From Polynucleobacter asymbioticus QLW-P1DMWA-1 (GTDB lineage Bacteria > Pseudomonadota > Gammaproteobacteria > Burkholderiales > Burkholderiaceae): a stretch of DNA of 64,000 nt. The DNA is taken from assembly GCF_000016345.1 (NCBI RefSeq), contig NC_009379.1, positions 1,426,001 to 1,490,000 on the forward strand, read 5' to 3'. The translations under genes were made by a program, and so were the position numbers. Below are positions 40,650 to 50,124 of this stretch, one piece after another. Position 1 is the first letter of the stretch. Each line of letters begins with the position of its first letter. Below the pieces are notes generated by a model. That model was not told the DNA's origin. It saw nothing but the letters and a program-made list of their open reading frames with translations, and did not search any database.

Positions 40650-43628
40650 TTAGGCAAATTTTTCGATTTGGCACATAGTGGTTTTTGTCTCTTGCATCAT
40701 CGTCACCATGTCGTAACCATAAGTAGTCGCCGTATTGACTGCCTCACCTTGAACTACTGGCGCGGCACCCTCTGGATAGTACTTACGAATGTTTTCACCC
40801 TGCCACCAGCCAGCGAAGTGGAATGGCACAAATGCAGTTCCTTGATCTACACGCTCAGTAACTAAAGCACGCACTTTGATCTTGGCCCCAGTCGGTGATT
40901 TAACCCACACATAATCCCAATTCTGAATTCCGCGATCTGCTGCTGCCTTAGGATTAATCTCCACAAAGTTTTCTTGCTGAAGTTCTGCTAGCCAAGGATT
41001 AGAACGAGTTTCGTCACCACCACCCTCGTACTCAACCAAACGACCAGAGGTCAGAATAATTGGGAACTTCTCATATAGCTTCTGGTTCAAGTTTTGATTT
41101 TGAACAGTCTTATAGAGGGTTGGTAGACGCCAGAAGTTTTTCTTGTCGTCAATCGTTGGGTACTTGCGCATCATCGGAGCGTTTGTACTATAAAGCGCTT
41201 CACGGTGAATTGGAATTGGATCCGGGAAGTTCCATACGACTGCACGTGCTTTAGCATTTCCGAACGGATGACATCCATTCTTCATAACAACACGCTGAAT
41301 ACCACCAGACAAGTCAGTCTTCCAGTTTTTACCTTCAGCCAGTTTCTTTTCATCGTCAGTCAATTGATCCCACCAACCAAGCTTTTTCACAAGAACGTGA
41401 TCGAACTCTGGGTAACCAGTTGTAATGGCCGAACCCTTAGAATAAGAGCCATCAGCAGCTAAGAGACTCTTACCATCACGCTCAACGCCGAAGTTTGCAC
41501 GGAAGTTACCACCACCCTCCATCACACTTTTACTAGTGTCATAGAGGTTTGGTGAGCCTGGATGCTTAATGGCGGCAGTGCCGTAGCAAGGCCAAGGCAA
41601 GCCATAGTAGTCACCAGTGGTGTCATAACCAGTTACTGGGTCAACACCGCCACGAGACTTCAAGGTCTTAGGATCAAATGTCGCAACCATTCTCATGTGC
41701 GCTTTTAAGCGCTCAGGAGTTTGGCCGGTGTAACCAATAGTCCAGCAGGAGCGATTGATTTCACGCAAGATATCTTCAATCTGCGGTTCACGCCATTGCT
41801 TACCGGCAAACTTTGAATTGAGCATCTTGTAATTTTGTGAGAGCTCTTGGCCAAAACCCAAGCGATCTGCAAATGCTTGCATGATCACGTGATCAGGTAC
41901 CGACTCAAACAATGGATCAATCACTTTTTCGCGCCATTGGAGGGAACGATTGGATGCAGTAGCCGAACCATTGGTTTCAAACTGAGTTGTGGCTGGCAAG
42001 AGATACACATTACGATTTTTATTCAGCGGATCATTCTCTGCTCCAGGCATTGCTGCCATCGCCGCAGTTGCACTTGGGAATGGATCCACCACCACCAAAA
42101 GATCTAACTTATTCATCGCACGCTTCATATCTAGACCGCGTGTTTGCGAGTTCGGTGCATGACCCCAGAAGAACAGACCCTTCACATTGGTTTGCTGGTC
42201 AATCATGTCGTTCTTTTCTAGAACAGCATCTACCCAACGAGAAACCGTTGTTCCAGACTTTTCCATCATGTCTGGGGCATAACGCCCTTTGATCCACTCG
42301 TAATCAACACCCCACACAGTTGCAAAGTGCTTCCAAGCTCCTGCGGCTAAACCGTAATAACCTGGCAATGAATCTGGATTTGGACCAACGTCAGTTGCTC
42401 CCTGAACGTTATCGTGTCCGCGGAAAATATTTGTACCGCCACCAGATTTTCCAATGTTGCCAAGTGCTAATTGCAAAATACAAGAGGCGCGAACGATGGC
42501 ATTACCAGTGGTGTGCTGAGTTTGACCCATACACCAAACTACAGTACTTGGTTTATTGGTCGCCATGGTTTTCGCAACTTGATATACCTGCGCTTCTGGA
42601 ACTCCACAGGCCTCTTCAACAGCGGCTGGGGTCCACTTCTCCATCACTTCTTTGCGAATCTCGTCCATTCCATAGACGCGGTCATTGATGTACTTCTTGT
42701 CTTCCCAGCCGTTTTTAAAGATGTGATACAGCACACCAAACAAGAATGGAATATCTGTTCCTGAACGAATACGAACGTATTGATCTGACTTCGCGGCGGT
42801 ACGAGTGTATCGAGGATCAACAACGATCACTTTGCAGCCATTTTCTTTAGCATGCAGCAACATCAACATGGAGACTGGATGAGCTTCAGCAGCATTTGAA
42901 CCAATATATAAAGCCGCCTTTGAATTCATCATGTCGTTATAACTATTGGTCATCGCACCATAGCCCCAGGTATTAGCTACACCTGCAACGGTAGTGGAAT
43001 GGCAAATACGAGCCTGATGGTCTGTATTGTTAGTTCCAAAGAACGAAACCCATTTACGCAATAAATACGATTGTTCGTTATTGTGCTTTGAAGAGCCTAC
43101 AAAGAACATGGCATCGGGAGAATATTTCTCACGAATACTCTTCATTTGCGCAGTGATTTCAGTAAGTGCTTGATCCCATGAAATACGCTGGTACTTTCCA
43201 TCAACTAACTTCATTGGATAACGTAAGCGATAGTCACCATGACCATGTTCACGCAAGGCAGCACCCTTAGCGCAATGTGCGCCCATATTGATTGGCGAAT
43301 CAAACACTGGGTCTTGACGTACCCAGACACCGTTCTCAACCGTAGCATCAACTGCGCAACCTACTGAACAGTGGGTACAGATCGTTCTCTTAACCTCTAT
43401 TTTGCCTTTGCCATCTAGCATTGCTTTACTTGGCTCGGCAACTGCTTTTTGTACCAAGCTCAGTTGACTAGCAGCGATACCAGCGCCAACCCCTACTCCG
43501 GAGCGCTTTAAAAATGTTCTGCGATCCATGGTTGGTACTGCGGCTTTAAGGCCACGTGACAAACTACCGATAAGACGTGATGCAGAACGACTGCTTTGGG
43601 GGGTGTTGGATTTACGAGTCAGACTCAT
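40650..43628 (-). CDS. fdhA: Formate dehydrogenase catalytic (alpha) subunit, molybdopterin/tungstopterin
   Basis: This 992-residue protein has a Tat motif at residues 35-41 (MDRRTFLKRSG) preceded by a 33-residue basic extension. A [4Fe-4S] motif (CTHCSVGCAVD and AHCAKG) begins the mature enzyme. The metal-ligand Cys lies in HQARICHSTTVAG. It is Cys and not selenocysteine, since no in-frame UGA is present. It oxidises formate to CO2 on a bis-pterin Mo or W centre, probably periplasmic. AGGGACAACAT precedes the ATG. Confidence 0.93.
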   Translation of the reverse strand: MSLTRKSNTPQSSRSASRLIGSLSRGLKAAVPTMDRRTFLKRSGVGVGAGIAASQLSLVQKAVAEPSKAMLDGKGKIEVKRTICTHCSVGCAVDATVENGVWVRQDPVFDSPINMGAHCAKGAALREHGHGDYRLRYPMKLVDGKYQRISWDQALTEITAQMKSIREKYSPDAMFFVGSSKHNNEQSYLLRKWVSFFGTNNTDHQARICHSTTVAGVANTWGYGAMTNSYNDMMNSKAALYIGSNAAEAHPVSMLMLLHAKENGCKVIVVDPRYTRTAAKSDQYVRIRSGTDIPFLFGVLYHIFKNGWEDKKYINDRVYGMDEIRKEVMEKWTPAAVEEACGVPEAQVYQVAKTMATNKPSTVVWCMGQTQHTTGNAIVRASCILQLALGNIGKSGGGTNIFRGHDNVQGATDVGPNPDSLPGYYGLAAGAWKHFATVWGVDYEWIKGRYAPDMMEKSGTTVSRWVDAVLEKNDMIDQQTNVKGLFFWGHAPNSQTRGLDMKRAMNKLDLLVVVDPFPSATAAMAAMPGAENDPLNKNRNVYLLPATTQFETNGSATASNRSLQWREKVIDPLFESVPDHVIMQAFADRLGFGQELSQNYKMLNSKFAGKQWREPQIEDILREINRSCWTIGYTGQTPERLKAHMRMVATFDPKTLKSRGGVDPVTGYDTTGDYYGLPWPCYGTAAIKHPGSPNLYDTSKSVMEGGGNFRANFGVERDGKSLLAADGSYSKGSAITTGYPEFDHVLVKKLGWWDQLTDDEKKLAEGKNWKTDLSGGIQRVVMKNGCHPFGNAKARAVVWNFPDPIPIHREALYSTNAPMMRKYPTIDDKKNFWRLPTLYKTVQNQNLNQKLYEKFPIILTSGRLVEYEGGGDETRSNPWLAELQQENFVEINPKAAADRGIQNWDYVWVKSPTGAKIKVRALVTERVDQGTAFVPFHFAGWWQGENIRKYYPEGAAPVVQGEAVNTATTYGYDMVTMMQETKTTMCQIEKFA

Positions 43629-43695
43629 ATGTTGTCCCTGAGAAAGTATTTTTTATTTATTTGATGTCAGTAAAGTAATAATGGAAAGCACTCTT

Positions 43696-43917
43696 TTAGA
43701 GCATGGTGGTTTCGTAATATTTGCGCATGTGGGCGGTCATCGTTTTATCGTCGCCCTTACCTTTAACGGTGCTGCCGATTTCTTGGATCACCGCTTTACC
43801 AACTGGAGTTTGAGATGCCAAAGCTACAGCGCCTACAGTGGCTCCTGCACCAATAAAGAACTTACGGCGTGATGGTTTATTTTCTTCGCTTACAGCTACC
43901 TTGGATTTAGTACTCAC
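43696..43917 (-). CDS. Formate dehydrogenase-region Tat target protein (TIGR02811 type)
   Basis: This 73-residue protein starts at GTG 43917 with AGGAG 6 bases upstream. It has a twin-arginine signal (PSRRKFFIGAGATVGAVA) and a short mature region ending MRKYYETTML. It matches the small TIGR02811 proteins found beside formate dehydrogenase genes. Their role is unknown, but maturation or export is plausible. It lies directly upstream of fdhA. Confidence 0.88.
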   Translation of the reverse strand: MSTKSKVAVSEENKPSRRKFFIGAGATVGAVALASQTPVGKAVIQEIGSTVKGKGDDKTMTAHMRKYYETTML

Positions 43918-44032
43918 GGCATGCTCCTGTTTAATTATTCTTGATTGCGATCAAGTTTAATCGCTTATTGCACTTTTGACATATCGGTGTAACAAACAGT
44001 TATAGGGGATTTCCATTTGATGCAGCGCAGCA

Positions 44033-44683
44033 TTAAATCATGTCAAAACTCTGCCCCTCAATGGCCAGAAATTCTCGGGTTAGCGCGGCAACCGGATGGT
44101 AAAGATGCATCTCAGGAATGCCCTCGATTGCATAGCACAATTCGTCATACCAAGGGCGGATGTGTTCATTGAAAAAAACCCTTTGGTTTGTAAGGTTTGA
44201 TATCTCGACATCGTCCCCAGCAATCAAATACCGCATCACCTCACAGAGAGCTGAAATATGGTCTTCCGTCTCGGTAACTTCTTGGGCAGACTCTAGGCCA
44301 AATTCCTCTAATGCCTTGCGAATATTGACTAAAGGCCGCTCATTCAGATGGCCAGCCAAATAAAAGGAAGCATTTAGCACCACGTTTGGCCGCCCCACAC
44401 TGATGAAGTTCAAGTCAAATTCGTCGTGCCAAGCCTTGGCTGGGTTATTTTTTGCCACCTCAACTACGTCCATCCAAAACTGGGCTAATGGCGCTTCATC
44501 AGCAGTATCTTGCTGCTCAGCTGTTGCAGCAATTTGATCTAATAATTCTTGATCAGGCGGAAGATGAAAAAACCGGGCAATCAAACCATATAGGTCTGAT
44601 CTTGCAAGATCCTCAGGTAATCCAATATCCCCCACTTCGGTTGACAAGCTCTCTGTATCGTTTTCTTTCTCTAATTCGGTCAT
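44033..44683 (-). CDS. TorD/DmsD-family molybdoenzyme chaperone
   Basis: This protein of about 216 residues starts at ATG 44683, which overlaps the stop of the upstream Fe-S gene (ATGA). It is all-helical with RSDLYGLIARFFHLPPDQELLD near the N terminus. FNLISVG-like and NERPLVNIRKALEEFGL segments follow, with AALTREFLAIEG at the end, fitting the TorD/NarJ family. Such chaperones bind the Tat signal of the catalytic subunit and help cofactor loading. The partner is inferred to be FdhA. Confidence 0.85.
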   Translation of the reverse strand: MTELEKENDTESLSTEVGDIGLPEDLARSDLYGLIARFFHLPPDQELLDQIAATAEQQDTADEAPLAQFWMDVVEVAKNNPAKAWHDEFDLNFISVGRPNVVLNASFYLAGHLNERPLVNIRKALEEFGLESAQEVTETEDHISALCEVMRYLIAGDDVEISNLTNQRVFFNEHIRPWYDELCYAIEGIPEMHLYHPVAALTREFLAIEGQSFDMI

Positions 44684-46770
44684 ATTTCTTTTTTCACCAT
44701 ATCTACCACACGGCAATCACCACACATTTTGAGTCTATCTAATGCTGGACCAGCAAAAGCGCCATGCGCTCCCAACTTCGCCAGCATGAGATCGATCATC
44801 TTGCTTGTGCCAATCGGCTTTCCACAGCTAATGCAATGGAAGGCTTGGGCCTCATTGAGTGCAGTCTTTTTCTTGCGCTCTTCAATGGTTTGCAAGCGCG
44901 GGTCAAGGGTCAACGCATGCTCAGGGCAAGTTTGCACACAGATGCCGCATTGGACGCACTGCTTTTCAATAAATGACAGTATGGGCTCGTCGGGGTTATC
45001 CAATAAAGCCCCTTCAGGACAGCTGCTGACGCAGGACATACATAAAGTGCAGGCATCTTTATTGATGGCAAGACTGCCTATTAAAGACGATTTTGGTAGG
45101 GCAACACCGGCGGCTGGTAAAGGCGTCTTTGCTTGCTTTTGCAAATGCTCGAGTACCGCCTCTAGCGTTTCGCGCTTTTGATTTGAAAAGCTAAAACTTG
45201 CAGGGGTACAAATAGAGTGAAGTGCACCGCGTTGACGCAAAGCTCCCATCGCTTTTGAAATCACCGAGAGATCATCCGCAGATTGAGCTGCCATCAACTG
45301 AATGCGCGCATCAAATCCATAAGCACTCAGAATGGCATTTGCTAGATGGATTTGTTCTTCAAGCGCTGCACGATAAGCAGGATCTTCCTCACCACTTAAC
45401 AATAAGATCACTTCGCCAAAACCATAAGATAAGGCGCCTAGCCAAAACTCAAGGCCAGTAGAGGCGATATGCTCGATACCATAAGGAATGGCAAATGAAG
45501 GTAGGCCCTCAAACTGCTTTGGCAGTACATGAGCAGATCGCCCTAAACCATCAATCAATTGAGTGCCGACCTTCAAGCTATGCAAAAGCAGGCTTGGGGC
45601 CAATGTCTGATTGATTTTTTTAGCTTCAGCATTAAATACCGTAGCTAACGTTTTTAATTCTTTTCCTTGATGCGGCACGCTTGGATAGTTATAGCGCATC
45701 GCTCCAGAGGGACATACAGTTGAACAGGCACCACAACCCATGCAGAGGTTAGGATTAACCTCAACACTGCCTTGACCGCCTTTAAATAAAGAACTAATGG
45801 CGCCAGTGGAACATACGTCTATACATGCATTGCAACCTACTTTTCCATTTCGGCCATGTGCGCATACTTTTTCGTTGTAGACAAAGTATTTGGGTTTCTC
45901 AAACTCGCCGACCATTTCTTGTAATTGATTGACTGCTAAAGCCTGCTCTAAAGGGTCTTTACCGGGTGCAAAGTAACCTTGTGGCGTTTGACTCATACGC
46001 ATTTTTGGATCTAGCCGTAAATCCAAAATTAAATCGAATTCAGAATTGCGCTTACGGTCTGCTCGATCAAAAGAAATGGCGCCAATGCTAGCGCAGGCAG
46101 TTACACAGGAACGATGCGACTTGCACTTATCTAAATTAATTTGAAATGAAAGATCAATTGCGCCCTCAGGACAAACTTCTACGCAAGCGCCACAGCGGGT
46201 GCACATTTCAGGATCAATCGGATTTTGCAAATCCCAGTCAACTGAGAAATTACCTAAGTAGCCATCTAATTTGCTAACACTACCGCTATAAATTGGGTAA
46301 TTACGTGCAAGCGGTAATTCGCCAGGCTCCGTACAGAGCACAGAAACATCCAATGAGGCGCTCAACTTCTCCGCCCAAGGAATTGCTTGAGAGCCAGAAC
46401 CTATGATTAAAAGCCTTCCCTCGCTTTCATAGCTGACTACGGGAACCGGCTCAGCTTCCGGCATGTCTGCCAAGGAGAGTAAAGCTGCAATCTTGGGGCC
46501 GGATGCTTTTGCCTCTTGAGTCCAACCGGCTACTTCGCGAATATTGACGAAACGTAATGGCGCGACCAACGGCTTGTCTGCCTGATCGGCTAACTCACCA
46601 AATAAAGCAGCTTCTTGAGTGCAGGCGATCACTAAAGAATCTGAGCCATCGAGCGCTTTTAAGAAAGAGCCAACCTCTTGTCTACATAGGGAATGATGCA
46701 CTGGAACTCCTAATGCCTTTGCATCCAAAGGCATCGTTCCATTGCAGTTACATACTAATTTTTGACTCAT
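44680..46770 (-). CDS. Multi-[4Fe-4S] protein associated with formate dehydrogenase
   Basis: This 696-residue protein has about five ferredoxin motifs: CTRCGACVEVCPEG, a CNACIDVC group, CMGCGACSTVCPSG, CTLCMSCVSSCPEG and CVQCGICVQTCPEH. Near the end it has a possible zinc or Fe-S site (CISCGK and CGDC). The start contains LVCNCNGTMPLD and SLVIACTQEAALF. It has no signal peptide or helices, so it is cytoplasmic. It is a recurrent formate dehydrogenase neighbour, but the electron-transfer or assembly role is unproven. Confidence 0.85.
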   Translation of the reverse strand: MSQKLVCNCNGTMPLDAKALGVPVHHSLCRQEVGSFLKALDGSDSLVIACTQEAALFGELADQADKPLVAPLRFVNIREVAGWTQEAKASGPKIAALLSLADMPEAEPVPVVSYESEGRLLIIGSGSQAIPWAEKLSASLDVSVLCTEPGELPLARNYPIYSGSVSKLDGYLGNFSVDWDLQNPIDPEMCTRCGACVEVCPEGAIDLSFQINLDKCKSHRSCVTACASIGAISFDRADRKRNSEFDLILDLRLDPKMRMSQTPQGYFAPGKDPLEQALAVNQLQEMVGEFEKPKYFVYNEKVCAHGRNGKVGCNACIDVCSTGAISSLFKGGQGSVEVNPNLCMGCGACSTVCPSGAMRYNYPSVPHQGKELKTLATVFNAEAKKINQTLAPSLLLHSLKVGTQLIDGLGRSAHVLPKQFEGLPSFAIPYGIEHIASTGLEFWLGALSYGFGEVILLLSGEEDPAYRAALEEQIHLANAILSAYGFDARIQLMAAQSADDLSVISKAMGALRQRGALHSICTPASFSFSNQKRETLEAVLEHLQKQAKTPLPAAGVALPKSSLIGSLAINKDACTLCMSCVSSCPEGALLDNPDEPILSFIEKQCVQCGICVQTCPEHALTLDPRLQTIEERKKKTALNEAQAFHCISCGKPIGTSKMIDLMLAKLGAHGAFAGPALDRLKMCGDCRVVDMVKKEI

Positions 46771-46781
46771 TCACAACCTTC

Positions 46782-47336
46782 TTAGGTTTTTTTCTTATCT
46801 GACTCTAATGGCACCACATCCATCATCGCCGGGTTTTCTTGCGACGCTACAGGTGTGGATGTTAAATCAGTTTGAATAGGAGCCTCTATAGCAGTCGGTT
46901 CAGACTCTGTTGTGGCGGCTTTTGAGTTGACTGGATTAGCCGACTCATCAGCACCCTTGTCCGTCTTGCGGAAAAGATTCAGCATTTCACTTTGCGCCAT
47001 TCTCTCCAACATGCCCATAGGCAAAGGGTCGGGTTGGGAATAGTCATCAATATAAATATCGAGGCGGTCCATCACATTAAAGTGCGGATCCGTAAACATC
47101 TTCTTAAGTGCTGCCTGCTGAACTTGAGGATCAACATCGGGCTTCATAAAAGCGGAGAAGTCGGGGGCTAATGAATCAATCCTTTCAACGTCCTCTAGCG
47201 AGGCAGGAGGAATGGCGTCTTCAACCTGAGGTGTTATATCCTCAGAAGGCTTGGCAAGTTCTTTATCTCGATCAATTGACTCATCTTGTTGAACCAACTT
47301 GCGGCGAGACCAGCGACTTAAAAAACCATCAGCCAT
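46782..47336 (-). CDS. DUF3306 protein
   Basis: This 184-residue hydrophilic protein begins MADGFLSRWSRRKL. It has a central PDFSAFMKPDVDPQVQQAAL and FNVMDRLDIYIDDYSQPD that match DUF3306. The C-terminal third is low complexity, rich in Ser, Thr, Glu and Pro. DUF3306 genes recur in formate dehydrogenase loci, yet no activity is known. Its start overlaps the DUF3305 stop by one base (TGATG), so the two are coupled. Confidence 0.85.
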   Translation of the reverse strand: MADGFLSRWSRRKLVQQDESIDRDKELAKPSEDITPQVEDAIPPASLEDVERIDSLAPDFSAFMKPDVDPQVQQAALKKMFTDPHFNVMDRLDIYIDDYSQPDPLPMGMLERMAQSEMLNLFRKTDKGADESANPVNSKAATTESEPTAIEAPIQTDLTSTPVASQENPAMMDVVPLESDKKKT

Positions 47337-47869
47337 CAGTCCTCCGCTGTGCGCTCAGCACCCTTAAATGATGCAGGTCGATGCCTCTTTTTAGGCTCAG
47401 GACGATAATTCTCGCTGACATACTCTTCCAACCAAGAGGCGTGTTCTGCAGACATCGTCACAGTATCTACTGACTCTCCCCCATCAAGAAGTCGACCTGC
47501 CTCGTTATAACTGACACAAATACGATGAGGAACAGCTATGGTTACTTCAGACCTTGCTAGAGGGAGGGATTGTGAGTCTATATAGCGCTCCATATCTTCC
47601 TCTAGTCGCCACATCACAAACCAACAGGGAGTCGTTGCAGAGATATTGAGATAGTAGCCCTCTGCCTCATCAGGAAAAAGATTTAACTCATAGCCAGTAA
47701 ATAGCCAAGATTCGCCATCTTCATCTCGCTCCAAGAATTTGCCCGAGATCGAATTATCAGCAGTGCTATTAAATTGACCAAAATCAGGCAACACCTCCTG
47801 CGGAACCCAGCGATAAGATATCCATGGATTATCGATGTTTTGTTTACGCATCAATACTGCAAAGCGCAT
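47336..47869 (-). CDS. DUF3305 protein
   Basis: This 177-residue protein begins MRFAVLMRKQNIDNPW and includes YRWVPQEVLPDF, LNLFPDEAEGYYLNI and PCWFVMWRLEED, the pattern of DUF3305. The C-terminal tail is basic. DUF3305 and DUF3306 commonly lie together near formate dehydrogenase, and their role is unknown. It starts 6 bases after the apbC stop. Confidence 0.85.
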   Translation of the reverse strand: MRFAVLMRKQNIDNPWISYRWVPQEVLPDFGQFNSTADNSISGKFLERDEDGESWLFTGYELNLFPDEAEGYYLNISATTPCWFVMWRLEEDMERYIDSQSLPLARSEVTIAVPHRICVSYNEAGRLLDGGESVDTVTMSAEHASWLEEYVSENYRPEPKKRHRPASFKGAERTAED

Positions 47870-47875
47870 AAGTCC

Positions 47876-48964
47876 TCAGGTATTTTGAACCACGATATTA
47901 GGAAACTTACTGCTCATATCTTTAGATAGAGTAGCAACGCGAATGGCGATTTGTCTAGCAATGTTTTTATAAATTGCACTGATAGCACCATCAGGGTCAG
48001 CCACCACGGTAGGACGTCCAGCATCAGATTGCTCGCGTATGGAAAGATTCAAAGGTAAAGCACCCAAAAACTCTACGCCATACTCTTTACACATCTTTTC
48101 ACCGCCGCCAGCACCAAAGATGTGCTCTTCATGACCACAGCCTGGGCAAACATAAGTGCTCATATTTTCAATAATGCCAATAATAGGAACCCCCACCTTT
48201 TCAAACATCTTTAATCCCTTGCGCGCATCAAGCAATGCAATGTCTTGGGGAGTGGTCACAATGATGGATCCTGTGACGGGTACTTTTTGAGATAAGGTCA
48301 ACTGAATATCTCCAGTTCCAGGTGGCATATCGACAATCAAGTAATCCAAGTCACGCCAGCGTGTTTGACGAAGTAATTGCTCTAACGCAGAGGTCACCAT
48401 GGGACCACGCCAAACCATCGGCGCATCTTCATCTATCAAAAATCCAATAGAGCTAGCTTGAAGTCCATGACCTTCCATCGGTTCGATAGTATTTTCTTCA
48501 ACAGACTCTGGCCTGCCAGTAATGCCAAGCATCATTGGCTGACTAGGACCATAGATGTCTGCATCCAAGATTCCCACTTGCGCGCCTTCAGCCGCAAGAG
48601 CCAAGGCTAAGTTAACGGCCGTTGTGGATTTACCCACTCCACCTTTACCGCTGGCAACCGCAATAATATTTTTCACTCCAGGCAATAGCTTCACGCCACG
48701 TTGCACCGCATGCGCCACGATTTGACTAGTCATAGTCACGCTCACATTTTTAACTCCGGGCAATTCACGCAAAGAGTTAATGATCACCTTGCGAATACCA
48801 TCAAACTGGCTTTTTGCTGGATATCCTAAAACAATATCCAAGGAGATATCGCCATCTTCTACCTTAAGGTTCTTGACATTTTTTGCCGTAACAAAATCTA
48901 TTTTTGTATTGGGATCAATTAAGCTTTTTAATGCCCCTTGAACAACTTCTGCAGTAACCGACAC
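47876..48964 (-). CDS. apbC: Mrp/ApbC P-loop iron-sulfur cluster carrier
   Basis: This 362-residue protein starts at GTG 48964 with AGGAGAAGGTA upstream. It has an N-terminal DUF59-like part (1-90), a deviant Walker A (VASGKGGVGKSTTAVNLALA), a Walker B region (YLIVDMPPGTGDIQLTL), and the CxxC pair YVCPGCGHEE. It is a scaffold or carrier for Fe-S clusters. It is the first gene of the minus-strand formate dehydrogenase operon, fitting the many clusters encoded downstream. Confidence 0.9.
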   Translation of the reverse strand: MSVTAEVVQGALKSLIDPNTKIDFVTAKNVKNLKVEDGDISLDIVLGYPAKSQFDGIRKVIINSLRELPGVKNVSVTMTSQIVAHAVQRGVKLLPGVKNIIAVASGKGGVGKSTTAVNLALALAAEGAQVGILDADIYGPSQPMMLGITGRPESVEENTIEPMEGHGLQASSIGFLIDEDAPMVWRGPMVTSALEQLLRQTRWRDLDYLIVDMPPGTGDIQLTLSQKVPVTGSIIVTTPQDIALLDARKGLKMFEKVGVPIIGIIENMSTYVCPGCGHEEHIFGAGGGEKMCKEYGVEFLGALPLNLSIREQSDAGRPTVVADPDGAISAIYKNIARQIAIRVATLSKDMSSKFPNIVVQNT

Positions 48965-49072
48965 TACCTTCTCCTTTAGGATCGCGCCCCGAATATTGCA
49001 TTCCTAGGGCGCTACAAATTATTTTTAATTGAATAGCAGATAGGTTAACCGTACCAGCGAAAAATTGCTTGG

Positions 49073-49094
49073 GACAAGATCGGTTGATCTTGCC
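49073..49094 (-). terminator. Possible terminator after pit
   Basis: The hairpin CAAGATC / GATCTTG has a 4-base loop and lies just past the pit stop codon. The following T tract is not immediate, so the call is weak. Confidence 0.4.
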
Positions 49095-49102
49095 TTGCAT
49101 AA

Positions 49103-50113
49103 TTAGAAAATCAATAAGCTGAGGTAGTAAACCAACATAGACATTAATGCGGTGGCTGGGATCGTGAAGATCCAAGCCCAAACGATGTTTCCAGCTACGC
49201 CCCAACGAACAGCACTGGCTCTTTGGGTGGAGCCCACACCAACAATAGCCCCGGTGATTGTATGGGTAGTCGATACTGGAACACCCAGTGCAGTAGCAGC
49301 AAATAAAGTAATTGCCCCACCCGTCTCTGCGCAAAAACCACCCACTGGCTTGAGTTTGGTTAATTTTTGACCCATTGTTTTGACAATCCGCCAACCGCCA
49401 AACATCGTACCCATTGCAATCGCGATGTAGCAGCAAATAATGGTCCACGCGGGAGGCATGCTTGCACTAGCATCGGTGTAACCAGTGATGATTAATAGCA
49501 ACCAAATAATACCGATGGTTTTTTGGGAGTCATTACCACCATGCCCAAGACTATATGCGCCAGCAGAAATTAATTGCAAGCGACGGAACCAACGATCCGT
49601 TTTCGACAGGGTAACGTTACGACACACCCAAGATACGAGGAGCATCATCAATGAGCCTAGAAGGAAGCCCACAAAAGGTGAAATAAAGATGAAGGAAACG
49701 GTTTTCAAAATACCGGACCAAACCAATCCATCTAAGCCAGCTTTAGGAAGCGCCGCCCCCACTAAGCCGCCAATTAATGCATGTGAAGAGCTGGAGGGAA
49801 TCCCGTAATACCAAGTCACTATGTTCCAAATGATCGCACCCACCAGAGCGCCAAATATGACATGTAAATCAACGACGGCTGGATTAACGATTCCCTTACC
49901 CACTGTAGCAGCAACACTCAAATGAAAAATAAAGATAGCCAGGAAATTGAAAAAGGCAGCGAATACGACTGCCTGTTGTGGCTTTAGAACGCCCGTAGAT
50001 ACAACGGTTGCAATAGAGTTCGCAGCATCATGAAATCCGTTCATGAAGTCGAATGCGAGAGCTAGCGCTACCAGTAACGCTACAACCCAAAAGGCTACCT
50101 CTATCGTTGGCAA
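49103..50113 (-). CDS. pitA: Low-affinity inorganic phosphate transporter (PiT)
   Basis: This 336-residue membrane protein has the PiT signatures twice: FDFMNGFHDAANSIATVVST near the N terminus and GAYSLGHGGNDSQKTIGIIW and VSTTHTITGAIVGVGS toward the end. The start is TTG 50113 with AAGGCG upstream. It takes up phosphate with protons. It follows the DUF47 gene by 11 bases, the common Pit accessory pair. Confidence 0.93.
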   Translation of the reverse strand: MPTIEVAFWVVALLVALALAFDFMNGFHDAANSIATVVSTGVLKPQQAVVFAAFFNFLAIFIFHLSVAATVGKGIVNPAVVDLHVIFGALVGAIIWNIVTWYYGIPSSSSHALIGGLVGAALPKAGLDGLVWSGILKTVSFIFISPFVGFLLGSLMMLLVSWVCRNVTLSKTDRWFRRLQLISAGAYSLGHGGNDSQKTIGIIWLLLIITGYTDASASMPPAWTIICCYIAIAMGTMFGGWRIVKTMGQKLTKLKPVGGFCAETGGAITLFAATALGVPVSTTHTITGAIVGVGSTQRASAVRWGVAGNIVWAWIFTIPATALMSMLVYYLSLLIF

Positions 50114-50124
50114 CTTAATTCGCC

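Noticed and set aside
40650..43628. Possible selenocysteine UGA in fdhA
   Set aside because: The frame is uninterrupted and the metal-ligand position reads RICHSTT with Cys, so no selenocysteine is needed.
48915..49448. 177-residue open frame on the minus strand overlapping pit and apbC
   Set aside because: It is a shadow frame of the real genes with no plausible protein features.
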